Part shown: positions 11,291 to 20,363 of the stretch, in pieces
Layout: each line of letters starts with the position of its first letter
Position numbering within the stretch: position 1 is the first letter of the stretch
Source: Peribacillus simplex
Lineage (GTDB): Bacteria; Bacillota; Bacilli; Bacillales; DSM-1321
Reading direction: 5' to 3'
Length of the DNA: 64,000 nucleotides
Assembly (NCBI RefSeq): GCF_001542915.1
Contig: NZ_LNNH01000018.1
Location: 1-64,000 of the forward strand
Program-made: the position numbers and the translations under genes
The notes under the pieces: model-generated
What the model was told of the DNA's origin: nothing
The model's input: only the letters and a program-made list of their open reading frames with translations
Databases searched by the model: none

Positions 11291-11773
11291 TTAATCATCT
11301 AGCAGCAATTCAAGCATTGTTTTAACTTTTTCAATTTCTATTCTAGTTAATACGCGATCTTTATAAAAAATATCATTGGTATCTTGTGTTATCAAATGAT
11401 GTAAATTAAAGAAATTGCTCTTCAATTCTTCTTCAGTGTATCTCACATATTTTTCCGAACCATTTTCATCTGTCTTTTTATATACAGTTTTCACATTAAA
11501 ACAAATATTTGTGAATTCTTCCTCGTTGGTTGTAGGGAATTCGTTTGATGTTGCCATATAGCCAGCAGCTCTCATCAATATGAAATAATCAACACCTAAG
11601 CCATTCGCGATTTTTTTAATCATGTCAGGTTGTGGAGTATCCCTTGAACCATTTTCAATTTGTGAAATGTAAGATTGGGAAACGCCAGATTTTTTACTTA
11701 CAGTATTAATGGTCATCCCATTTTCCATTCTTATTTCTTTTATTTTTTTACCGAATGGACTAATTGCTCTCAT
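11291..11773 (-). CDS. Xre-family repressor of the island
   Basis: A 160-aa protein with an N-terminal Xre/HTH_3 domain (about 6-62), including GMTINTVSKKSGVSQSYISQIENGSR. The C-terminal part is of unknown fold with no metalloprotease motif, so it is not an ImmA-type fusion. It is immediately upstream of and collinear with the integrase, and divergent from the excisionase-like gene. By analogy with phage-inducible islands it would repress the divergent promoter and keep the island quiet. The ribosome site is a G-rich GGGGGGG. Confidence 0.88.
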   Translation of the reverse strand: MRAISPFGKKIKEIRMENGMTINTVSKKSGVSQSYISQIENGSRDTPQPDMIKKIANGLGVDYFILMRAAGYMATSNEFPTTNEEEFTNICFNVKTVYKKTDENGSEKYVRYTEEELKSNFFNLHHLITQDTNDIFYKDRVLTRIEIEKVKTMLELLLDD

Positions 11774-11985
11774 TATTTAACCCCCCCTATTAAAAAAGTA
11801 TAAAACCGTTATTTAATAAAATCTTCAATCAAAGAAAGATAACACAATAACACAATAACACACAAGTGAAATAATTTTATACACACTTGCAATAACATTT
11901 TGGTTATTATATCATGTTTAGTAACAATCTGTTAAATGGTTTTTTATTACTTTTAATGATTGTAAAAATAGAAGGAGGAGTAGTT
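11774..11985. promoter_or_regulatory. Divergent control region between repressor and excisionase-like gene
   Basis: An AT-rich 212-bp gap holds the lysis/lysogeny-type switch. It contains a tandem run of the octamer ATAACACA (about 11840-11865) and a further AATAACA near 11890, which are candidate repressor sites. A possible rightward promoter is TTGCAA (11887-11892) with TATCAT 17 nt downstream. The operator assignment is inference. Confidence 0.5.
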
Positions 11986-12288
11986 ATGATTACTTTAGAG
12001 ATTAACCAAGAACAGTTGAAAGAGTTGTATCTAAGAAAAGTGGAAGAGCGTCTTGAGGAACTTGAGGCAGAGGTGTTTTTTATGAATTCTAAACAACTAA
12101 CGTCATATCTCAATATGTCTTGGAATTCAATTTGTACGCACCTTTTATACGAAGAGAACTTTCCTAAAATTCGCCTCGGGAGTAAATGGTTGTTTAAAAG
12201 AAAGGATGTTCAAGAATATATGGAAAAATACTACGATAATGTGAGAAATAATGGCGGAGATATTCTGAAATATAAAAGGAAAGGATGA
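11986..12288 (+). CDS. Excisionase-like helix-turn-helix protein
   Basis: A 100-aa protein with an N-terminal acidic coiled segment (LKELYLRKVEERLEELEAE, a heptad-like pattern) and a C-terminal MerR/excisionase-type winged helix (about 33-82: MNSKQLTSYLNMS, then KIRLGSKWLFKRKDVQEYME). It starts at the ATG behind AAGGAGGAG. First gene of the rightward operon, divergent from the repressor. A role in excision or in controlling replication genes is inferred from position and fold. Confidence 0.8.
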   Translation: MITLEINQEQLKELYLRKVEERLEELEAEVFFMNSKQLTSYLNMSWNSICTHLLYEENFPKIRLGSKWLFKRKDVQEYMEKYYDNVRNNGGDILKYKRKG

Positions 12289-12476
12289 ATGTTGTTGTGA
12301 GGAGAAACATGCAACCTGATGCAAAGAAAAAAGGCCCATTAGCTCATTGGGGTGAGTTAATAGGCATGAAAAAACATTACACTATTATTTTAAATCGTAT
12401 CACTCGTTTTATCAATCAAATATGTGAAGCAGGGGGGAATCATCATGTTACACAGCTCTTACGTACAAGAGGTTGA
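12285..12476 (+). CDS. Small hypothetical protein, doubtful
   Basis: A 63-aa reading frame whose ATG overlaps the stop of the excisionase-like gene (ATGA) and whose end overlaps the start of the primase gene by 32 nt. An inner ATG at 12309 has GAGGAG upstream. No family is recognised. Its basic composition and operon position make it possible but not certain. Confidence 0.35.
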   Translation: MNVVVRRNMQPDAKKKGPLAHWGELIGMKKHYTIILNRITRFINQICEAGGNHHVTQLLRTRG

Positions 12477-14859
12477 AATGATATTCCCGAACACAAATAT
12501 TATAAAATGTCTGGGTTACTCGAATGGAAATACTCATTACAGTACAGCGAAAAAGCCACTTGGCTCATATATTAATAGAGAGAGCTTAACTGAAACAGAG
12601 ATTAGAGACCACCTAGCAAGGGGAGGGTGGATCGGTGCTCTAGTACCAAAAGGATTTATCGTTATTGATGTCGATGATGTAGAACACGGTTCTTATCTAA
12701 TCAAACTTTTAAAGGGAGAAAGAGTTCGACATCATTTAATTAGGACCCCGCGAGGCTATCAGTTCGTGTTTAAGGCGTCATCAATATCAAACAAGCAAGT
12801 TAAAATGATTAGTCGATTTTTTACATCACTCGGAATACTTATTGATACACGTGTTGGAACAACGAATAGCTTTATTGTGTTTCCGAGCCAGAATACAGAA
12901 AAACGCTTTATTGTTGAGGTTGCAGAAGATTTAGACGAGCTTCCTGTTTACTTAAGACCAGTATGGAATGCCCAGAAAACCAAAGACTATTACTTTGCGA
13001 TTCCAATGGTAAATGGGTCTCGTAACCAATCACTTTATGACCTTGGAAGACGACTTAAATCTATAAATGTTCCATTAGACCAAGTGAAACAAAGCATGCT
13101 ATTAATCTATAAATATTTCTGTATTGACAAGGATCGAAGTTATACATGGGAGGACGTTAAGGCCTCAATAGATAGCATCGCCAAGTTAGAACAAACCTCA
13201 AGAAAAAAGGAAGAACCTTTAGAAGTAAATAATATCTTTCAATCGTTTGAATTTAAGCTTCCTGATCCTTATCTGAAAAAAGAAGGTTCACTCTACAAAA
13301 AAGAAATGAAAAAAATTGATGGTAAATTACAAGAAGTTAGCACTTTTGTGAGTCGGAATGTACCTTACATTACTAAATACTTAGAGCACCTAGAGAGAAG
13401 CGAAATATACTATGAAATTTGCTGGAATAACATGGGGAGAGACTTTAAGGAAACAGTTGCAGCCAGCACAATTGCTTCAAAACGTGAGATTCTATCTCTA
13501 GCTGATAAAGGACTAAGTTGCAATGACTCTAATTCCAAACATTTAATAGAATACTTTGATCTGTTCATAGCAAAAAACGATATTCCAACAGTACAGATTG
13601 TTAATCGGCTTGGGCAGATTAAAGGAAAATTCATTCACCCAGTAATATCAAATGAGATTCAGGTACTACCAAATGATGGGGGAGAACTTCAACTACATGA
13701 ATCTTTTAGGGTAAAGGGGACTGTTGATAGTTGGATCAAAAATGTTTTTAATTTGGTTAAAAATCATCCGAAAGCAGTTCTTCCTATCCTTTCTTCATTT
13801 GCTTCTGTGATTTTGCACGAATTTGATATGAAACCTATTGTTATTGATGTATCAGGGACATCAAGTAGTGGGAAAAGTGGCCTTCTTAGAATGTGTGCAT
13901 CTGTATGGGGTGATCCTGAAAGATATCTTGGAACATTCAATACTACACTCGTAGCTGTTGAAAGAAGATCTACCTTTTTAAACTCATTTCCTCAAATCCT
14001 GGATGATTCAAACGGTGCGAATGAAACTAAAATGATACAACCAATGATTTACCAATACGTTAATAATACAGGAAAGCAAAGAGGAAGCTTGAATGGCAGT
14101 CAATACACGGATTCATGGAATTCTTTAATGATTACTTCTGGAGAGAATGAGATCGTAACATATGCAAACGCCCAAGGAGTTCCTGCCCGCGTCATACTAA
14201 TTTCAAACTTTTCATTTGAAGGAGAAGACCATGATTATTTGAGGAAAGTGTATGATTCGTTTCGAGATAATTACGGAGCAATCGGAATAGAGTTTTTAAA
14301 AAGATGGCAGGAAAATCGAGAGCACTATATGAAATATTTTAAAGCATATGAAAAACAATTTTTAGAAATTAGTTGTGATAATAATATTTTAAAGCGGTTA
14401 TCAAGACATTACTCTTTCATTGTATTTACAGGAAGAGTGTTAAATGAGATGTTTAAAAACGAATCTATTGAAATAAATTTGAGGGATTTAGAAGAACTCT
14501 TTGTTGAAATGTCTAAAACAAATAAGGCAATGGACTTGCCAATTGTGGAACTACAAAATGCTTTGGAGGATATTGATGCAAATCGTAATAAACTGTATGC
14601 AGATTACGAGCCACAGGGAACAATCAACGCTTTTTTCCATAATGGAGATTTTTACTTTGCACCTGCTTATTTAAAACAACGGTTAGGACTCAACGAAAAG
14701 CAAATTCGCTACCTATGGATGAAAAGAGGACTGACTGACACATTTATCAATAAAGACAATGAAGTCGATTACAAAGTCATAAAAAAAAACAAGCGATCGT
14801 TTAGAGGCGTATTAGTGAATAGGGAGATCATTGAGCAATTGGGATTCAATTTCAGTTAA
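12445..14859 (+). CDS. Replication protein: Prim-Pol domain plus DUF927 helicase-like ATPase
   Basis: An 804-aa protein. The N-terminal third (about 1-200) is a bifunctional primase/polymerase (archaeo-eukaryotic primase type) with GWIGALVPKGFIVIDVDD giving the acidic metal site near residue 75 and a later RTPRGYQFVF segment. The C-terminal part (about 260-700) is DUF927-like, with Walker A GTSSSGKSG near 471 and a Walker-B-like QILDDSN near 516. This is the architecture of replication initiator/helicases in phage satellites and plasmids. The ATG was chosen because it follows AGGGGGG; a GTG 21 nt upstream is in frame. The likely origin lies just downstream. Confidence 0.85.
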   Translation: MLHSSYVQEVEMIFPNTNIIKCLGYSNGNTHYSTAKKPLGSYINRESLTETEIRDHLARGGWIGALVPKGFIVIDVDDVEHGSYLIKLLKGERVRHHLIRTPRGYQFVFKASSISNKQVKMISRFFTSLGILIDTRVGTTNSFIVFPSQNTEKRFIVEVAEDLDELPVYLRPVWNAQKTKDYYFAIPMVNGSRNQSLYDLGRRLKSINVPLDQVKQSMLLIYKYFCIDKDRSYTWEDVKASIDSIAKLEQTSRKKEEPLEVNNIFQSFEFKLPDPYLKKEGSLYKKEMKKIDGKLQEVSTFVSRNVPYITKYLEHLERSEIYYEICWNNMGRDFKETVAASTIASKREILSLADKGLSCNDSNSKHLIEYFDLFIAKNDIPTVQIVNRLGQIKGKFIHPVISNEIQVLPNDGGELQLHESFRVKGTVDSWIKNVFNLVKNHPKAVLPILSSFASVILHEFDMKPIVIDVSGTSSSGKSGLLRMCASVWGDPERYLGTFNTTLVAVERRSTFLNSFPQILDDSNGANETKMIQPMIYQYVNNTGKQRGSLNGSQYTDSWNSLMITSGENEIVTYANAQGVPARVILISNFSFEGEDHDYLRKVYDSFRDNYGAIGIEFLKRWQENREHYMKYFKAYEKQFLEISCDNNILKRLSRHYSFIVFTGRVLNEMFKNESIEINLRDLEELFVEMSKTNKAMDLPIVELQNALEDIDANRNKLYADYEPQGTINAFFHNGDFYFAPAYLKQRLGLNEKQIRYLWMKRGLTDTFINKDNEVDYKVIKKNKRSFRGVLVNREIIEQLGFNFS

Positions 14860-14881
14860 ACGGATTGGATGATTGGATGGC

Positions 14882-15150
14882 GTTACAATGGTTACACATA
14901 GTTACAAGTTAATGTAGCCCATTAAGTATTGATAGACCGTGGATTGAAGCCGTTTATATAAAATAGTTACAAGGGTTACAGAGTTATATGTTTAGTATAT
15001 TAATCTAATGTAATTTTATTATTAGTTAATAGTCCGGTATGTAAAAATATATGTAACTCTGTAACTGGACAGAATAACACCAGTTAAACAGTTATACAGT
15101 AGGGATTATAGTGTTACATAGCATTGTATCTGAAAAGGAAATAATGTAAC
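14882..15150. other. Candidate replication origin of the island (TTAC iterons)
   Basis: Directly after the replication gene, GTTACA occurs at 14882, 14891, 14901, 14966 and 14975 in one orientation. TGTAAC occurs at 15052, 15060 and 15145 in the other, with one more GTTACA at 15113. Between the two groups is a very AT-rich stretch (about 14985-15050). Two inverted iteron groups around an AT-rich core just 3' of the primase gene is the layout of staphylococcal pathogenicity-island origins. Confidence 0.6.
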
Positions 15151-15192
15151 TGTTTTTCTTCTTTTTTATTTAAAATGACAAGGGGGAAACTA

Positions 15193-15735
15193 ATGAATAA
15201 GAATAAAGAAGATAATTATAAAACAGTTAGGATTAACCCAAAGGAATATCGTTTTCTAAAAGACTGGGCATATTTTAGTGAATCTACAATTATAGATAGA
15301 ATTTCGTTTCTAATTAATAACTACAAAAAAGATCTTTTATTAGAAAAAGAGAACACAGTAAAATCAATATACTTTCTCAACAAAGAACATAAGGATAAAT
15401 TTATAGCATATCTAATGACTTTTCCTTTCTGTTCGTATGAAAATAATTATTTACTAGCTTTTTACACTAATGCAGCAGCAAATATTTCCACTAAAGAAAT
15501 TATAGAACCTATGAGTTGGACAGGGGGATGGAATAAAGAAAAAACCATGTTCACTCAAAGTGAAAAATTTTTAGCAATGGAAAAAGAAGAGCAACAATTT
15601 GTTGATTTTGCTATGACTCTCTATGATCATCCAGATCCAGCTAACATCATCAAAAAGCTTGCAGATATAGAACCAGCCAATTTACCTTTAGCACAAGCAA
15701 TGATTAGACTTAGATTAAATGGGCTTGGAATATAA
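15193..15735 (+). CDS. Hypothetical island protein (possibly DUF6075/DUF2538-like)
   Basis: A 180-aa protein. The first 45 residues are charged and helical (possible small DNA-binding or adaptor segment). The remainder, from YFLNKEHKDKF to the end, resembles the DUF6075/DUF2538 type of small proteins found on Gram-positive islands, with a final MIRLRLNGLG helix. The resemblance is by eye only. Start at the ATG behind AAGGGGG; an upstream ACA-preceded ATG at 15175 lacks spacing. It follows the origin candidate and is the last clear gene of the replication half. Confidence 0.6.
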   Translation: MNKNKEDNYKTVRINPKEYRFLKDWAYFSESTIIDRISFLINNYKKDLLLEKENTVKSIYFLNKEHKDKFIAYLMTFPFCSYENNYLLAFYTNAAANISTKEIIEPMSWTGGWNKEKTMFTQSEKFLAMEKEEQQFVDFAMTLYDHPDPANIIKKLADIEPANLPLAQAMIRLRLNGLGI

Positions 15736-16097
15736 ATGGAATAGGTTTATAGGAAAAGGGTTGCAAAGGACGACGTAAGGAATTGTCTTTGATTCACTCC
15801 CGACATGTGCCACTGACTTCGTGTAGGCCTGGTAAGGGGAAATGGGGGGCATCCTATTCATTCAAAGATTCTGAAATCGATGGTTTGATATCTCTTTACT
15901 AATCGGATCTGACTTTTCCTTTTGTTGTTTGGCTTCCCTCTTTTATAAGCCCTTCCCTCTCTCAAAAGTGAAAATACGTACCTTTTACTTATGTACCTGA
16001 AATCGTAAGTATTCCGGCAGGTTGATAGATATATAAATATTCATAATTGTGGCCATGCTGTAATTATCAAACCATATATAAAGGAGGAGCTTTAATC

Positions 16098-16196
16098 ATG
16101 GCAAAACTAGTGGTAAACGTGTCAAAGAAAGAGGGCTTGGAGCTGCTGAAGAAAATAAAAAATCATTCAGAGAAAAAAGGATATCCAGGAAAATGA
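16098..16196 (+). CDS. Small basic protein (32 aa), hypothetical
   Basis: A short frame beginning MAKLVVNVSKKEGLELLKKI and ending in a lysine-rich tail, preceded by an excellent ribosome site AAGGAGGAG at 8-nt spacing. No family is recognised. The strong ribosome site and codon pattern argue for a real gene; size alone makes it uncertain. Confidence 0.5.
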   Translation: MAKLVVNVSKKEGLELLKKIKNHSEKKGYPGK

Positions 16197-16643
16197 AATA
16201 CTCCGATGAATTCTTTGTTTTTCGGATAGAAGATGCAATTTTTTTCATTACCCAACACTCCATCCATTGTAGAAAGTCGTCTGAGGTGCCAATGAATAAG
16301 GAATGAGATCTATTTTAAATTTACTTATAACAGCATGAACAACTCCAGATATTAAACTGTAATTATGAGAAAAGTGAATATTTATTCCTGATTGGTATTA
16401 ACCATATATGTGCATCACAGAATTCGCTTTTAAAACCAGACCCAACACTAATTAACCAAGAATAGATAAAGCAATCAAAACCCTTAATAGAACCTGTAGG
16501 CGTCCACATTGGACTTTGAGGAGTACTATGCAGAGATGTCATTAGAGGATTTGGTATAGACGAAATCCTGATCACAACTAATTCTGCTTCAAGTAACGGA
16601 TGGTTTAACAAGGGGTTGATGCAGCAATCCTTTTTCTTTTAGC

Positions 16644-16665
16644 ACTAACGGGGCAGATTAGTTGA
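16644..16665. repeat. GGGGCAG palindromic repeat, copy 1
   Basis: An imperfect palindrome of form CACTAA-CGGGGCAGA-TTAGTTG. One of six related copies in the island between 16.6 and 24.8 kb. Confidence 0.7.
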
Positions 16666-17047
16666 ACAATAATCGTAAAGAATATAAAAAATCCTTTAAA
16701 ACTGATTAAGAGACTTGATTATAATAGAGATGGAAATGAAACTTGGAATCATAGGTGGTAAAAAAATTTGAAGTGGAAACTGGTTGCATACGGCAATATT
16801 CATTGTATTCCTCTTTCTTAGTCTGTATCTTGATAAAATGGATATCTCTTATTGGCTTAAATCATTTTATATTGTAGTTGTAGTTTTGTGCATTAATTTT
16901 CCTTTATCTAAAATTAAATTCCTTCAGAAACTGGTAACAAAAAAGGCTGGTCCACTTTGATTACAGTATAAAGTCGCATACATGATAACGTTTGCTCCTT
17001 TGTGCATGTTATAATCAATTTATTAGAAGTCTTAAGAGGTGAATACT

Positions 17048-20000
17048 TTGTACGAAAGTTTATATAATACGTTAAAGACTGCAAAAAATAAATGGGAGAA
17101 TGAAGAGGAACTCAGAATTAGTTGGATTAGAGCCCTTTCCGATTCGCTTGGCATAGACCTTCAAGCAGAAAGAGATCGTAATGACTCTAGCTATAATGAG
17201 GTAATTATAGAATTTAAATCAAAAGGTTTGTTTAAAGGAAAAACAACAAGCCGTTCTTTTAAAGAGGCAATTTATGACCGTTTGAAACCCTATATCGAGA
17301 AAAAGGCAAAAGGTGAGGGGTTAAGTGAGGGAGATTATATAGGTATTGCAATTGACGGTGAACATATTTGTTTTGCCAAAATGTTGGACGGAGAAATCAT
17401 TCATGACGAATTATTACCGTTTTCGCTTGAGTCAGTAACTATGGTGGCTACTGCCTTTAAGGATTCTTTTAGAAGAGCTGTTACGGCAAAAAACTTGGTG
17501 GAAGATTTTGGTTTGTCATCTGACACTGGACATGAATTGATGCAAGCATTGTCAGATGCTTTATCTATGAATTTGTTGGATAGAAAAAACAACAAAATAA
17601 AGATGCTTTTCGAGGAGTGGCGAACGCTTTTTGGTCAAGTCGCTGATTTAACCAGCACACAAATAAATGGTATTAAAAAATCCATCGGTTTTAGTGTTTC
17701 TCCGAACCTCCCAGCTCATCTTCAAATTCCCGCTAGTCTTTTTGTTATCCATTCTTATAATTCCTTGATCATCAAATTGCTGGCTGCTGAAATAGTTTCT
17801 GCACATGGAATGACATCTAAAAAAGTATTTGCACAGACTGCTGCTACTTATGACGATGAGAGACTAATGCGTAGCTTCAGCCAAGAAATTGAAAAAGGAA
17901 GACTTTTTGAAGCAGCAGGTATTAGTGGTTTTGTTGAAGAGGCTATCTTCAGCTGGTACTTAGATGCCTGCCAGCACAAAGCAACTAGGGAAGTAATTTT
18001 GTCTTCTTTACGTAACACACTGATCAAAATGTCTTTTTATCGGACAGACGTGCTTGTAGAAGCAAGAACCCAGGATGTTCTAAAAGGGTTTTATCAAGCA
18101 TTGGTACCTACAGAACTAAGGAAATCACTTGGGGAATATTATACTCCTGATTGGCTTGTGGAGTTTACATTAGATAAATTTGAAGACCTTAATTGGCTTG
18201 GAAGTCGTTTCTTAGATCCTACATGCGGATCAGCATCTTTTTTACTTGGCTTAATCAAGAGGATTAGGAAAGAGGCTGAGAATGAGGAGTTATCATCGCG
18301 CCAGACTCTGCAATTAATAACAGAGAATGTGTGGGGTTTCGATCTCAACCCATTAGCTGTTCAAACGGCAAGAGTAAATTATCTTATTGCAATTGCTGAC
18401 TTGTTAAAGATGTCACCTGGCCGAAATGTAGAAATACCAATCCTTATGGCCGATGCTATTTATGCTCCATCGGATGATCCAAAAAGTGATGAAGAAGTAG
18501 TAACTTATTCAATTGGCAGCCAGATAGCGAATTTAACAGTACAAATCCCAAAATCCTTAGCGTTTGACCGTAAAAGGCTAGACAGAGTATTCGAGATAAT
18601 GGGCGAACAGGTAGAGCAGGATGTAGAGTTTGAAAAAGTGCTAGGACGTCTGGTAAGAATCAAGTTATTAAGAGAAGAAGAGGCAAAAAGTTGGGAACAA
18701 CCGTTAAAGGCAACTTACAATCGTATTTTAGACTTACACAGAGAAAGTTGGAATGGTATATGGTTCCGTATCATAAGAAATTTCTTCTGGTCAGCTAATG
18801 CTGGTGAATTTGACGTTATTGTCGGAAATCCACCTTGGGTCCGCTGGTCCAAATTGCCAGAACTATATCGTAAGAGAGTAAAACCAACATGTTTGCAGTA
18901 TGATATATTCTCAAGCACTCCATATCATGGGGGCAATGAGTTAGACATATCAGGAATGATAACATATACAGTAGCGGATAAATGGCTAAAAGAAGATGGT
19001 TATTTGGCATTTGTTATTACACAGACGCATTTTCAATCTCCGTCATCTGAAGGATTCCGAAGCTTTAGAATCAATGATGAGGAAATGCTTGTCCCGATTT
19101 CTATTGATGACATGAAAGAATTAAAACCTTTTAACGATGCAGCTAACAAAACGGTGGTTGCTCTTTTTAAAAAAGAATTACGAAGCAGCATCGATTATCC
19201 TGTCCCATATAATATTTGGAGGGCGAGAACTGGCTCCAAGAGAACAATTCTTCCATATTTGCCTTTAAATAAAGTGTATGAGCAAGTTCAAATGTTTGAG
19301 ATGGAAGCAAATCCAGTAAATGAAGAGAAGTCACCGTGGGCTGTTCTTCCTCCAGGAAGATTTAAGGATATGAAAAATATCACTGGGAAGGGTGGTTGGA
19401 TTCAAGGGAGAAAAGGAATTACTGCAGACCTGAATGGGGTTTACTTTGTTAATATAGTTGCAGTGAACGATGAGGATGGTTTGGTACAAATAGAGACTCG
19501 GCCAGAATCAGGAAAAAAAGATATTGGTCCAAAAAGTAAGTATTGGATTGAACCAGGCATGCTACACCCATTGATAAAAGGAGCAAGCGATTTTAAAAAG
19601 TTTAAAGTTCAGCCGAAAAATGACCTTTACGTACTTCTGCCTAATGAGGGTATTAAAAAAGAACACTTTGAAACAAGTGAAGAGCTTTTAGATACAGAGT
19701 ACCAACTTACTAAGCGATATTTCGCTGATTTTAGAGATTTGCTTCTGCAAAGATCTACAAGAAAGCTTTACTTAAAGGACAAACCGTACTATGGGGTATA
19801 CAACGTTGGTGAGTACACTTTTGCACCATTTAAGGTTGTTTGGGCAGAGCAATCAAGCAAGTTTGTTTCTGCTGTAGTTACAGAAAAAGATGTTCCTTTG
19901 GTTGGCAGTAGACCTTATATCCCGGATCATAAAGTATTTTTCGTTGACTTTGAAGTTGCTGAACCGGCGTATTATTTGTGTGGCTTACTTAATTCTAAAT

Positions 20001-20203
20001 TAGTCAGAGAGTTTGTAGAGAGCCATAACATTGCGATACAAGTGGGGAATATTTTTAAACACATGAACTTACCATTCTTCGACCCTGATAATGAGCAACA
20101 CGTTGCTCTTGCCGACTATGTACAAGAGGCTCATTCTTCAGGTCTTACAGAAGGGTTGGAAAATGTTATCCAAGAACTGTCTGATTCCATACTTGGACTA
20201 TAA
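17048..20203 (+). CDS. Type IIG restriction-modification enzyme (fused nuclease, N6-adenine methylase, specificity)
   Basis: A 1051-aa protein. An N-terminal PD-(D/E)xK-like nuclease is suggested by VIIEFKSKG near residue 57 after an acidic segment. A helical linker leads to the methylase: motif I FLDPTCGSASFLL near 390, then VWGFDLNPLAVQTARVNY, and motif IV NPPW near 596, the signature of N6-adenine (gamma-class, Eco57I-like) methylases. The C-terminal 300 residues would hold target recognition. I start at TTG 17048, 6 nt after AGAGGTG; a GTG nine bases earlier is in the ribosome site itself. It stands alone, as expected for type IIG. Recognition sequence cannot be predicted. Confidence 0.85.
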   Translation: MYESLYNTLKTAKNKWENEEELRISWIRALSDSLGIDLQAERDRNDSSYNEVIIEFKSKGLFKGKTTSRSFKEAIYDRLKPYIEKKAKGEGLSEGDYIGIAIDGEHICFAKMLDGEIIHDELLPFSLESVTMVATAFKDSFRRAVTAKNLVEDFGLSSDTGHELMQALSDALSMNLLDRKNNKIKMLFEEWRTLFGQVADLTSTQINGIKKSIGFSVSPNLPAHLQIPASLFVIHSYNSLIIKLLAAEIVSAHGMTSKKVFAQTAATYDDERLMRSFSQEIEKGRLFEAAGISGFVEEAIFSWYLDACQHKATREVILSSLRNTLIKMSFYRTDVLVEARTQDVLKGFYQALVPTELRKSLGEYYTPDWLVEFTLDKFEDLNWLGSRFLDPTCGSASFLLGLIKRIRKEAENEELSSRQTLQLITENVWGFDLNPLAVQTARVNYLIAIADLLKMSPGRNVEIPILMADAIYAPSDDPKSDEEVVTYSIGSQIANLTVQIPKSLAFDRKRLDRVFEIMGEQVEQDVEFEKVLGRLVRIKLLREEEAKSWEQPLKATYNRILDLHRESWNGIWFRIIRNFFWSANAGEFDVIVGNPPWVRWSKLPELYRKRVKPTCLQYDIFSSTPYHGGNELDISGMITYTVADKWLKEDGYLAFVITQTHFQSPSSEGFRSFRINDEEMLVPISIDDMKELKPFNDAANKTVVALFKKELRSSIDYPVPYNIWRARTGSKRTILPYLPLNKVYEQVQMFEMEANPVNEEKSPWAVLPPGRFKDMKNITGKGGWIQGRKGITADLNGVYFVNIVAVNDEDGLVQIETRPESGKKDIGPKSKYWIEPGMLHPLIKGASDFKKFKVQPKNDLYVLLPNEGIKKEHFETSEELLDTEYQLTKRYFADFRDLLLQRSTRKLYLKDKPYYGVYNVGEYTFAPFKVVWAEQSSKFVSAVVTEKDVPLVGSRPYIPDHKVFFVDFEVAEPAYYLCGLLNSKLVREFVESHNIAIQVGNIFKHMNLPFFDPDNEQHVALADYVQEAHSSGLTEGLENVIQELSDSILGL

Positions 20204-20218
20204 ATAGGAAGGCTATTA

Positions 20219-20260
20219 AAAGTCTGAGAAGCTTAGTTGCTTGCTCAGACTTCCTTTTCT
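20219..20260 (+). terminator. Terminator of the type IIG gene
   Basis: AGTCTGAG / CTCAGACT arms with a 15-nt loop, followed by TTCCTTTTCT, 16 nt after the stop codon. Confidence 0.75.
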
Positions 20261-20291
20261 AGTACCCATCATTCGGATGCAACGAATACCA

Positions 20292-20316
20292 GGGCGGCCA
20301 CAGGTGGCCCTTTTTT
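20292..20316 (+). terminator. Second terminator hairpin
   Basis: GGGCGGCCA / TGGCCC arms with a short loop are followed by six T. It is a back-up stop for rightward transcription. Confidence 0.75.
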
Positions 20317-20320
20317 CTTG

Positions 20321-20356
20321 AAACGTTCAGAGCATTTTATACTCTGAACGTTTTTC
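20321..20356 (-). terminator. Terminator of the SEFIR gene
   Basis: AAACGTTCAGAG / CTCTGAACGTTT arms with flanking A and T runs, immediately 3' of the minus-strand SEFIR gene. It can work in both directions. Confidence 0.85.
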
Positions 20357-20363
20357 TGTTGCT

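Larger units (their letters stand above)
15736..17047. other. Low-coding stretch between replication genes and type IIG gene
   Basis: This 1.3-kb stretch shows only one convincing small gene (16098-16196). Around 16363-16611 a minus-strand frame of 82 codons lacks a ribosome site. Around 16760-16970 a hydrophobic frame without a proper start (residues such as AIFIVFLFLSLYLDK) looks like the relic of a membrane protein. One copy of the GGGGCAG palindrome is at 16644. It reads as decayed sequence at a cargo boundary. Confidence 0.5.

Noticed and set aside
11774-11985. Short ATAACACA run as a CRISPR-like array
   Set aside because: The units are 8 bp, directly abutting, without spacers. They are more likely operator repeats.
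16363-16611. 82-codon minus-strand frame
   Set aside because: There is no ribosome site and no family match. It may be a relic, but I could not support a gene.
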